Shown here: piece by piece, positions 35,463 to 42,556 of the stretch
Position numbering within the stretch: the stretch's first letter is position 1
Layout: the number at the start of each line of letters is the position of its first letter
Assembly: GCA_016795285.1 (NCBI GenBank)
Contig: JAEUIC010000047.1
Location: forward strand, 62,001 to 126,000
From: Planctomycetota bacterium
GTDB taxonomy: Bacteria > Planctomycetota > B15-G4 > SIAN01
Reading direction: 5' to 3'
DNA length: 64,000 nucleotides
Program-made: the position numbers and the translations under genes
The notes under the pieces: generated by a model
Database searches by the model: none
What the model was told of the DNA's origin: nothing
What the model saw: the letters and a program-made list of their open reading frames with translations, nothing else

Positions 35463-37111
35463 GGCTTCTTGATCCCGAGGCAGAAGAGCGGGAGGCGCAG
35501 GAAGACGTAGGGCATCCAGCGGAAGACGATGTCGAGCAGCGACAGCACGATCATCAGCACGATGAGCGCGCAGATCGTGATGGCCGGCAGCGAGAAGCTG
35601 AACATCCAGCAGAGGCCGAAGGCGTTGGCCGCGGTCGGCGCGAGGTCGGGCGTGAGCCCCTTGCCGACCGGCAGCGAGAGGAGCTTCTCGGCGAGGTCGT
35701 CGGGCGCCAGGAACGACGCCTTCGGCAGCGCCTTCTTCAGGTCGGAGAGCTTCGGCAGCTGGATCTGCACCGGCCGCGCCGCCTGCGCATCGAGCGGCGC
35801 CGCGACGCGGAACGGCGGCGACGGCGGGCCGAAGCGGACGTGCTCGCAGCCGCCCTCGCGCACGCGGACGAACGGCACTGCGACGTAGAGGTCGTCGTCG
35901 CGCTGGCCGAAGCGCGGCACGGTCAGGTCGTCGATCGCCTCCTCGACGCGCGCGCCGTGCGTCGCCACCAGCTCGGCGCGCAGCTGCTGCGCTTCGTCGG
36001 CATCGATGAAGACGCTGCCGCCGAGGTTGCCGCCGCCATCGGGCAACGGCTGCGCGAAGTGCTGGTCCGCGGGGAGCGTCGTCAGCTGCGCCCGGGCGAG
36101 ATCGAGCCACGCCTGCAGCCGCTGCTCGCTCGCGGCGTCGGCGCGCACCGCCTTCAGCCAATCGAGCAGCGTGCGATCGAGGGAGCGAGCGCCCTTCGGG
36201 GTGCGGTGCACCAGCGCGAAGCGGGCCAGGCGCTGCTCGAGCGTCGTCTTGGCCGGCGAAACCGGCTCCGTGGCGAGCTGCTGCTGGCGCACCAGCACGT
36301 CGAGCAGCTCGATGAAGGCGGGCGACGCGCGGCCGTCGTCGACGTGCCAGCCGTCGGCGCGCGCGCTGCTGCCCGGCCGCGCGCCGAACGGCTGCGGCAG
36401 CGCCTGCTCGAACTGCTTCGCCATGTCGAGCCGCGCCGCCGCCAGCTCGTCGCCGGCGGCCGGGCCCTTCTTGCCGGGACGCGCGAAGCGGGACTTCATG
36501 GCGGCCGGCAGCTCGAGCGGCCGGCTGCCGCTGCCGACCGGCACGAAGCCCCAGACGATCGTGCGCGCGCGCCCCTCGCCATCGAGCGCGGTGGTCGCGT
36601 GCATCGGGTGGGAGAGTTCACCGCTGTAGGGCAGCCGCTCGTCGGGCGGCGGCGCGCCGCGCACTCGCGCGATGCGGCGCGCGACGTCGGGATCGCCGTC
36701 CGGCAGCGCCGGCTCCCAGCCGATCGGCACGCCGCGCAGCAGCGTCCACGCCTCCTCGACGCCATCCTTCCGGCGCCGCCGGAGCACCATGCCGGCCGAC
36801 GCCACCTTGCGCGGATCGAGCGGCGGCTCGCCGGGCACGCGGCAGCGCAGCTCCGCCGACAGCACGTAGAAGGCGCGATGGACCGGCTGGCGCAGCACCA
36901 GCGCGCCGTCGTCGGCGAAGCGATCGGCCTGCAGCCACGCCTTCGCCTCGGCGGTGGCGAGCGAGCCGTCGGCGAGGTCCTGCAGGAACTGCGGCACGAA
37001 GTCGTCGGAGAGGTAGCGATGGAGCGTGGCGCTGCGGCCGTCGCCGTACCAGGCGGGGACGGGGCGCGCCTCGTGGGCGGGCGGCGGCGCGAGCTTCGCG
37101 ACGCGGCTCAC
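35459..37111 (-). CDS. eCIS-cluster protein with C-terminal membrane anchor
   Basis: The 550-residue protein has no signal peptide. Its last ~55 residues are strongly hydrophobic (WMFSFSLPAITICALIVLMI, VFLRLPLFCLGI), forming one or two transmembrane segments with a basic end. The soluble part is Arg/Ala/Pro-rich with YLSDDFVPQFLQDLADG near residue 35 and no enzymatic motif. GTG at 37111 gives a GTGA overlap with the spike gene, and its own stop overlaps the gp25 gene. Such a coupled position among baseplate genes is compatible with a dedicated particle-to-membrane attachment or firing factor. By analogy it may parallel the membrane protein CisA of Streptomyces CIS. This is inference, not homology I can show. 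Confidence 0.6.
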   Translation of the reverse strand: MSRVAKLAPPPAHEARPVPAWYGDGRSATLHRYLSDDFVPQFLQDLADGSLATAEAKAWLQADRFADDGALVLRQPVHRAFYVLSAELRCRVPGEPPLDPRKVASAGMVLRRRRKDGVEEAWTLLRGVPIGWEPALPDGDPDVARRIARVRGAPPPDERLPYSGELSHPMHATTALDGEGRARTIVWGFVPVGSGSRPLELPAAMKSRFARPGKKGPAAGDELAAARLDMAKQFEQALPQPFGARPGSSARADGWHVDDGRASPAFIELLDVLVRQQQLATEPVSPAKTTLEQRLARFALVHRTPKGARSLDRTLLDWLKAVRADAASEQRLQAWLDLARAQLTTLPADQHFAQPLPDGGGNLGGSVFIDADEAQQLRAELVATHGARVEEAIDDLTVPRFGQRDDDLYVAVPFVRVREGGCEHVRFGPPSPPFRVAAPLDAQAARPVQIQLPKLSDLKKALPKASFLAPDDLAEKLLSLPVGKGLTPDLAPTAANAFGLCWMFSFSLPAITICALIVLMIVLSLLDIVFRWMPYVFLRLPLFCLGIKKP

Positions 37112-37752
37112 CAGATGTTCCCCGCGCCGGGCGTGTAGCTGGTGCCCACCACCGAGTCGGCGATGAGCGTCGCGCACTTCACCACGCCGCTGAACTTCGC
37201 CATGCCGGCGTCGACGTCGACCATGCCGGCCGACACCTTCACGCTGCCCGCCTGCACCTTCACCTCGCCCGACGCCTGCACCTCGACCTTCGAGGAGGTG
37301 ACGGTGACCGTGGTGCCCTGCACGTCGATCACCGCCTTGCCGCCCGAGTCGTCGGTCAGCTCGAACTTGTTGCCGGCCGGCGTCGTGACCGAGAGCTTCG
37401 GCCCCTCCTCGTCGTCGAGCAGCAGCACGGTGCCGTCGGGCGTCGTGATCGAGTAGCGCGTGTGGGTCGGCGTCGACTCGGTCGGCGCGCTGCTGCGGCC
37501 GCTGCCCACGGCACCGAGCACGATCGGCAGCTCGGGCGTGACGAAGGCGACCACCACCACCTCGTCGATCTTCGGCAGCAGCGCGACGCCGTAGCCGTTG
37601 CCGACCGACGGGTGGAGCACCGCCGCCCACAGCTCGACGTCGAGCGCGGCGATGCGCACGCGCACGCGGCCGCGCGCGTCGGGATCGTCGTCGTCGGTGA
37701 CGACGGCCAGCGCGAGCGGCGATTGCGCCGCGGCAGCGAGGTGGCCGTTCAC
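37108..37752 (-). CDS. eCIS spike: gpV/gp5-like baseplate assembly protein V
   Basis: The 214-residue protein has an OB-fold head (DARGRVRVRIAALDVELWA, then GYGVALLPKIDEVVVVAFV and LPIVLGAV). It continues into a triple-stranded-helix-like tail of alternating residues (KLSVTTPAGNKFELTDDSGG, VEVQASGEVKVQAGSVKVSA), the gp5/VgrG needle style. It forms the central spike under the tube. GTG at 37752 overlaps the gpD-like gene stop (GTGA). In Afp, hub and spike are fused in Afp8; here they are two adjacent genes. No PAAR-type tip protein was found nearby. Confidence 0.85.
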   Translation of the reverse strand: MNGHLAAAAQSPLALAVVTDDDDPDARGRVRVRIAALDVELWAAVLHPSVGNGYGVALLPKIDEVVVVAFVTPELPIVLGAVGSGRSSAPTESTPTHTRYSITTPDGTVLLLDDEEGPKLSVTTPAGNKFELTDDSGGKAVIDVQGTTVTVTSSKVEVQASGEVKVQAGSVKVSAGMVDVDAGMAKFSGVVKCATLIADSVVGTSYTPGAGNIW

Positions 37753-38798
37753 GGCGCAAGCCCCGCGCGCGCGACCTCGGCGAGCGTCTGGTAGCCGTGC
37801 GCACGATCGAAGCGATGGACCGCGGCGCCGACCTGCCAGCGGCCGCGGAAGCGCGGCGAGACGCCGCCGAGCTCGACGGCGGCGCCGGGCACGAGGCGCG
37901 GCTCGCCGTCGACGATCAGCTCGCCATGCAGGAAGCGGGCGGCGGCGCGCGCGAAGCGGCCCTTCGCGAACGCCTCGCCCTGCGCGCGGCTCGCCGGCTC
38001 GGGGGACGGCGCGAAGGCGGGGCCGGGCCAGCCGAGCTCGGCGAGCAGGTCGGGGCCGCTGCGACCCGCCGGCGCCGGCTGCAGCGTCGCGCACGCCTCC
38101 TCGACCGCGTCGCCGGCCGAGAGGTCGCGGCCGTGCGACTTGCCCTCGGTGACCAGCCGCGCGAGGTCGGCGATCAGGCGCAGCGACTGGATCTGGTCGC
38201 CGGCGTGCAGCTCGATCGCCTCGGCCGCGTCGGCGAACGGGCGCGCGACGAGGCGCCCCTCCGCGTCGAGCCGCAGCGGCAGGTCGAGCGGCGCCAGCAA
38301 CCGGCGCAGGAAGGCGAGCGTGCTCTCGTTCAGCTGGTGCCAGGTCGCGGTGGCGCTGCCCGCCTGCGCGTCGGCCTGCAGGCCCGCCTCGCCGGCGATC
38401 TCCTGCACGACGTCGTCGAGGCTCTTCTCCTCGAACACGCGCGAGCGGCGATCGCGCGCGAGGCGGTGGAGCGCATCCTCGGCCAGCACGACGAGGCGCG
38501 GCGCGCCGCCGCCCTGGCGCTCCTCGAGCGCCGTGATCTCGCCGCGGAAGAGCGTCACCTTCGAGCTGCCCCCCATCGCCAGCTCGAGCGCGGCGCCGAG
38601 CGCCACGTCGTCGAACAGGAAGCCGGGCGCACCGCCGCGGCCCGCCCCGAAGTCGACCAGCTCGAGTTCGAGCCGATCGGGGCCGAGCGTCCCCTGGCGC
38701 AGCGTCGCCGCCAGCAGCGACTCGACGCAGCGCTCGTCGTCGCGGCCGGCGAGGCGCACGACGGGGACGGTGGCCGCGAGCGGTGCCGGGGCAACCAT
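37749..38798 (-). CDS. eCIS hub: phage late control gene D (gp27/gpD)-like protein
   Basis: The 349-residue protein shows the GPD/gp27 hub layout: FLFDDVALGAALELAMGGSS, LFRGEITALEER, RVFEEKSLDDVVQEIAGEAG and STLAFLRRLLAPLDLPLRL, followed by the C-terminal PGAAVELGGVSPRFRGRW. The hub trimer joins the tube to the spike. It is directly followed, with a GTGA overlap, by the OB-fold spike gene; the two together equal the fused VgrG-type Afp8. ATG at 38798 is three bases after the DUF5908 stop. Confidence 0.85.
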   Translation of the reverse strand: MVAPAPLAATVPVVRLAGRDDERCVESLLAATLRQGTLGPDRLELELVDFGAGRGGAPGFLFDDVALGAALELAMGGSSKVTLFRGEITALEERQGGGAPRLVVLAEDALHRLARDRRSRVFEEKSLDDVVQEIAGEAGLQADAQAGSATATWHQLNESTLAFLRRLLAPLDLPLRLDAEGRLVARPFADAAEAIELHAGDQIQSLRLIADLARLVTEGKSHGRDLSAGDAVEEACATLQPAPAGRSGPDLLAELGWPGPAFAPSPEPASRAQGEAFAKGRFARAAARFLHGELIVDGEPRLVPGAAVELGGVSPRFRGRWQVGAAVHRFDRAHGYQTLAEVARAGLAP

Positions 38799-38801
38799 GG
38801 T

Positions 38802-38969
38802 TCAGTCCACCAGCTCGCGGCGGCGCCGATCGGCGAGGAGGAGCTGCTGCGCGAAGGCGGCGAGGAAGCTCGGCCGCTCGTCGCCGCCACCGCCGCCTTC
38901 CGGCGCGCCGCTCGGCGGCAGCTCGTCGGGCAGGAGCTCGATGTCGAGCTGTTCGATCACGATCGGCAT
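38802..38969 (-). CDS. DUF5908-like eCIS micro-protein
   Basis: The 55-residue protein begins MPIVIEQLDIELLPDELPP, close to the MPIxIxELxI start of DUF5908 proteins, which occur in many eCIS loci between the LysM adaptor and the hub gene, as here. A Gly-rich linker and a helical end (SFLAAFAQQLLLADRRRREL) follow. Its role is not established. ATG at 38969 has GGGAGGCGACGACC-type purine-rich sequence upstream. Confidence 0.75.
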   Translation of the reverse strand: MPIVIEQLDIELLPDELPPSGAPEGGGGGDERPSFLAAFAQQLLLADRRRRELVD

Positions 38970-39029
38970 GGTCGTCGCCTCCCTTCGCGCCGCGCGGTCG
39001 TGCCGCGGCGCCCTCCACTCACCCACCGC

Positions 39030-39884
39030 TCATCTGCCGAGCCGGAACGCTCCGCCGATCGAGGTCCCGAGCGACGCCGAGGCGCCGAACGAGACGCCTG
39101 CGCCGCCGCTCGCACCGCCGCTCGCACCGCCGCTCGCGCCGACGCCGAACGAAGCGCTCGCGCTGGCAGCGCCGCTCGCGCTGACGCCGAAGCCGGCCGA
39201 CGCGGAGAGCTCGGCGCTCGGCAGCGCGAGGCCGAGCTCGGCGCCGAAGCGCGGCGTCTCGAGCCCGTTGAAGAGCGCGACGGCGCGCCAGTCGGCCGGA
39301 TCCTTGCCGGCGTCCTGCAGCGCCTTCGCCACCGGCGCTCCGGCCGCCGCCGGCTGGAAGGAGGGCGTCGCGCGCGCGGCCGCCTTCACGCTCTCGTCGA
39401 CGGCGAACTGGAACTTGTCCTCGGTGAGCGTCAGCGAGAGGGTCGCGCGCAGCGGGATCCCCTCGGCCGCGAAGTAGTCGAGCGTCTCGGCGTAGCTGCT
39501 GACCATCCCGGTGAAGGAGAAGGAGCCCCAGCGGAACTGGCAGCGCGCCGGCGCCGGCATCCCCTCCTTGCCGGCATCGCCCGGCTTCATGAAGCGCTCG
39601 GCGATGGCGCGCGTCTTGAGGCGCACGTCGGTCGGCACGTTCGGATCGCCACCGCCCTGCGGCAGCGTCGTGTCGAAGAGCAGGTCGAAGACGAGGCTCG
39701 ACGACGACTTCTCGACGAACTGCGCCGAGGTCGACTTCTCCCCCTTCGCCTTGGCGTCCGCCTTGATCGAGTTGGAGAGCGTCACCTTCAGCGAGCTCGG
39801 GTTGAAGTGGACCACGATCGCGCCGGCGACGTCGGGGTCGTCCCCCTTCATCGGGATCAGCTGCGCTTTCGCGACTTCCTGCAT
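39030..39884 (-). CDS. eCIS LysM-type baseplate/tube adaptor (Afp7-like)
   Basis: The 284-residue protein starts with AKAQLIPMKG and VVHFNPSSLKVTLSNSI, the FNPxxLxxxxxN pattern of Afp7-type proteins. Residues about 190-225 (ALQDAGKDPADWRAVALFNG, then LETPRFGAELGLALP) match a LysM-like module (GDPxxWrxIAxxNxIxNPRxLxxGxxLxIP), the usual C-terminal part of this family. After it comes an unusual 55-residue Gly/Ala/Ser tail with a short 12-base DNA repeat (39106-39141) encoding GGAS units. The protein caps the tube base and binds the hub. Confidence 0.85.
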   Translation of the reverse strand: MQEVAKAQLIPMKGDDPDVAGAIVVHFNPSSLKVTLSNSIKADAKAKGEKSTSAQFVEKSSSSLVFDLLFDTTLPQGGGDPNVPTDVRLKTRAIAERFMKPGDAGKEGMPAPARCQFRWGSFSFTGMVSSYAETLDYFAAEGIPLRATLSLTLTEDKFQFAVDESVKAAARATPSFQPAAAGAPVAKALQDAGKDPADWRAVALFNGLETPRFGAELGLALPSAELSASAGFGVSASGAASASASFGVGASGGASGGASGGAGVSFGASASLGTSIGGAFRLGR

Positions 39885-39967
39885 CGACCGCCCTCCGCCC
39901 CGCTGCGTCGCCCCGCTGCCTTGCGCCGTTGCCTCGCTCGGAGGCCTCGCCGATCCGCGGCGCCCGC

Positions 39968-40444
39968 CTAGCCGGCGCGCCGCTCCACCACGAGCCCCTC
40001 GTGCACCAGCTGCAGCTCCTCCACGGCCACCTGCGTCGCCGCCGCGTTGAGGTCGGGCGCCTTGAACTTCACCGGCAGCACGTTCGTCAGCTTGATGCGC
40101 AGCAGCGGCGCCCCCTCGACGTCGTCGCGCACCTCGATCTCCGCGCTGAGGCGCATGCCGCCGTTGCCCTCGCGCGCCACCGCGTCGAACCAGCTCCAGA
40201 GGTCGCCGACGCTGGTCACGCCGCGCTTCAGCGTCACGGTGCCGAAGGTGACCGGCCCGGCGCGCTGCAGCTCGCCCCAGTTGCGGCCGCCCTCGGCGAA
40301 CTTCTTCGGGGTCATGGTCGCCTCGAGTCCGCTCACTTCGCTGAAGGCGCCGGCGCAGACGAGCTGCCCGCCCTGCGCCAACGACGCGCCGGCGAAGAGG
40401 CTCACCTGGAAGCGGAACGGCAGGAACGGCGCGCTCTCAGCCAT
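39968..40444 (-). CDS. eCIS tube protein 2 (gp19-like)
   Basis: The 158-residue protein has the tube fold pattern: FRFQVSLFAGASLAQGG, CAGAFSEVSGLEATMTPKKF, FGTVTLKRGVTSVGDLWSWF and KLTNVLPVKFKAPDLNA, with the C-terminal VAVEELQLVHEGL. These match gp19/Hcp-like tube proteins of contractile particles. It overlaps the stop of the second sheath-like gene by eight bases. It is diverged from tube 1 at 41956 and probably forms the tube start next to the hub, as Afp5 does. Confidence 0.88.
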   Translation of the reverse strand: MAESAPFLPFRFQVSLFAGASLAQGGQLVCAGAFSEVSGLEATMTPKKFAEGGRNWGELQRAGPVTFGTVTLKRGVTSVGDLWSWFDAVAREGNGGMRLSAEIEVRDDVEGAPLLRIKLTNVLPVKFKAPDLNAAATQVAVEELQLVHEGLVVERRAG

Positions 40445-41945
40445 CGAGCGCCTCCGCCTGCCACCGCCCGCCCTCGTTGACGAAGGCGAGCACGAGGCGA
40501 TCGATCGGCGCGCTCGGCGCCAGCTCGATCTCGAAGGCGAGCTGCCCTTCGCGGCGCGGCAGCTCGCGCACCGCGAACGCATCGGCGGCGGTGCGCCCCG
40601 CCAGCGCGCCGCGCCGGAAGAGATCGGTGAGCCACTGCTCGAGCGCGAGGCGCGTCGGCGTCGCCGCGTTCTCCGGCGCGAAGACCAGTTCGAGGCCGAG
40701 CTGTTCGAGCTCGCGCAGCAGCCAGCCGCGCAGGCGGGTCCCTTCGGCCGAGCGCGCCGCGCCGGGCGCCGCCGTCCGCTCGTCGTCGAGCTGCAGCGCG
40801 CCGCCCTCGTGCGTGAGGACGCCGATGCCCTGCGCGCGCAACGGCGCGATGGAGGCGGTGGCGACCGCCGGCGTCGGCACGGCGTCGGACGGCAGCGGCC
40901 GACCGGCCACCGAGCGCCACGCGCCGTCGGCCGTCGCGCGCGCCGCGATGGCGCCCGCCACCACGCCGCTCGGCGAGAGGAGCTGGTAGCGCGGCCCCTT
41001 CAAGTAGGGGAAGAGCGGGGAGAGGCGCGCGAGCCAGCGCAGCCGCTCGTCGGGCAACGCCGCGCTCGCAGACGGCGCACTCGAAGACAGCGCACTCGAA
41101 GCCGCAGTGCTGGACGGTGGTTCGCCCCGCCACTCGCGCAAGCGGCGCAGCGCCGCCGCGGCGATCGTCGGCTCGGGTGCGCCCTGCAGCTTCTCGAGCG
41201 GCAGCGTCCAGAGCAGGCTCACGTCGGGCCGCCAGCGCGCCAGGAAATCGAGCAGCGGCGGCACCGCCGCGAGCGTGTCGATCGGTCGCGGCGCGCGGCC
41301 GGCCTCCATCTCCTGCTCGTTGCGCCGCTCGGCACCCGGCTCGTAGGCGGGCGCCGAGACCGGCACGAAGCGCGCGATCGGATTGGGGAGCCGCTTCTCC
41401 GGCAGCCCGACCACCTCGGCCGCGATCGCGAGCCGCTCGAGATCGGGCAGCGCGACCAGCCCGACTTGCGGCAGGTGGAGCAGCGCCGCGAGCCCGCGCC
41501 ACGACTCGGGACGCGCGAGCTCGACGCCGTTCGCGGGCGGCAGGAAGTCGGCCGCGGAGAGCGCGAGGCCGGTCGGGTCGGCCTCGGGGACGACGATCGC
41601 GTGGAGGTGCGAGCCGCCGGCGCGGAAGAAGTCCTCGACCGCGCGCGGCAGCCAGGCGGTGGCGCCGGCGAGGCGGCTCGCGTAGCGCGTCGGCGTGGTG
41701 CGCGCCGCCGGGAAGAGCGCGTGGAACTCGTCGGGCGAGCGCAGCGCGAGCGGACGGTGGAACAGCTCGTCGCGGTGGCGCGGCACCGGCAGGCCGATCT
41801 CGACCAGCCGCGCGCGCGCGAACGGCGTCAACGCTGCCACGACCGCCTCCCCCGGCGCGTGGCCGAGGAAGGCGACCTCGAACGACGGCCGCCGCACCGC
41901 GGCCGCCGCCGGCTCGATCCCGATGCGTCGACGCAGCAGTTCCAT
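40437..41945 (-). CDS. Second, shorter sheath-like protein
   Basis: The 502-residue protein has the two ends of a contractile sheath. The N-terminal part has RYASRLAGATAWLPRAVEDF then FRAGGSHLHAIVVPE, like the FGxxxxxxLAxAVxxFFxNGGxxxxVVR sheath block. The C-terminal part has GLELVFAPENAATPTRLALE, FRRGALAGRTAADAFAV and IELAPSAPIDRLVLAFV. It is about 240 residues shorter than the main sheath and has an unusual Ser/Ala-rich insert (about 285-305). It may form a specialised ring at the baseplate or cap, like the minor sheath proteins of Afp (Afp3/Afp4). Confidence 0.75.
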   Translation of the reverse strand: MELLRRRIGIEPAAAAVRRPSFEVAFLGHAPGEAVVAALTPFARARLVEIGLPVPRHRDELFHRPLALRSPDEFHALFPAARTTPTRYASRLAGATAWLPRAVEDFFRAGGSHLHAIVVPEADPTGLALSAADFLPPANGVELARPESWRGLAALLHLPQVGLVALPDLERLAIAAEVVGLPEKRLPNPIARFVPVSAPAYEPGAERRNEQEMEAGRAPRPIDTLAAVPPLLDFLARWRPDVSLLWTLPLEKLQGAPEPTIAAAALRRLREWRGEPPSSTAASSALSSSAPSASAALPDERLRWLARLSPLFPYLKGPRYQLLSPSGVVAGAIAARATADGAWRSVAGRPLPSDAVPTPAVATASIAPLRAQGIGVLTHEGGALQLDDERTAAPGAARSAEGTRLRGWLLRELEQLGLELVFAPENAATPTRLALEQWLTDLFRRGALAGRTAADAFAVRELPRREGQLAFEIELAPSAPIDRLVLAFVNEGGRWQAEALDG

Positions 41946-41955
41946 CAGGAGCCGA

Positions 41956-42414
41956 TCACTCCTGCTCGACCGCCTCGACCGAGAGGACGAGCTCCTCGAT
42001 CGCCACGTCGCCGCCGCCCTTCGCGGTGAGCGTCGGTCCGGTCCACTTGAGCGGCATCGCGCCGCGCAGCTTCCAGGTGACGACCGTCTCGCTGCGCTCC
42101 TCGTTCAGCAGCTTGATGACGACGTTGCGCTTCGCTTCGCGCAGCCGGCCCTGGCGCGTGGCCTCGATCCAGTCGTAGAGGTTCTGCACGCCGATGACGC
42201 CGCGCTTCAGCGTGACGTCGCTCGACTTGAAGATCCCCGGGATCTTGCGCACGTGGTTCACGCGGTCGTTGCCGTTCCGGTACTCGGCGACCGTGATCTC
42301 GGTGTTGAGCCCCGAGACCTCGGAGAAGCCGGCGGTCAGCTCCTGGCCCTGGCCGGGCTCGAGCTCGACCTGGAAGTTGAAGCTGGAGTAGGGCGTCTCG
42401 CGCTGGACGGGCAT
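41956..42414 (-). CDS. eCIS tube protein 1 (gp19-like, major tube)
   Basis: The 152-residue protein has SSFNFQVELEPGQGQELTAG, FSEVSGLNTEITVAEYRNG, DVTLKRGVIGVQNLYDWIEA and WKLRGAMPLKWTGPTLTAKG, all standard for gp19-like tube subunits. Its position right after the main sheath gene and its better fit to the family mark it as the main inner tube. It is separated from the sheath gene by a 142-base spacer with a perfect hairpin. ATG at 42414 has GAGGAGACC-like purine-rich sequence upstream. Confidence 0.92.
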   Translation of the reverse strand: MPVQRETPYSSFNFQVELEPGQGQELTAGFSEVSGLNTEITVAEYRNGNDRVNHVRKIPGIFKSSDVTLKRGVIGVQNLYDWIEATRQGRLREAKRNVVIKLLNEERSETVVTWKLRGAMPLKWTGPTLTAKGGGDVAIEELVLSVEAVEQE

Positions 42415-42510
42415 CGCGGGTCTCCTCGTTCCGGCGCTCCGGAGCGCGGCGGCTCGGAGCGGTGGGTTTCAGCGAATGGGACGAACGGTGCAGCGGACCG
42501 AGCGGCGACC

Positions 42511-42540
42511 GGTCAGCGCGGCGGACCGGCCGCGCTGACC
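42511..42540 (-). terminator. Perfect 12-bp hairpin between sheath and tube genes
   Basis: GGTCAGCGCGGC (42511-42522) pairs without mismatch with GCCGCGCTGACC (42529-42540) across a 6-base loop. It lies 17 bases after the sheath stop on the transcribed strand. No T-run follows, so it is not a classic intrinsic terminator. A partial terminator, an RNA 3'-end stabiliser or a processing site that balances sheath and tube levels all fit. Confidence 0.6.
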
Positions 42541-42556
42541 GCGAGCGCCGACGGCC

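Noticed and set aside
39106..39141. 12-base repeat in the LysM adaptor gene as a mobile element
   Set aside because: It is a simple in-frame low-complexity expansion encoding GGAS units in a flexible tail.
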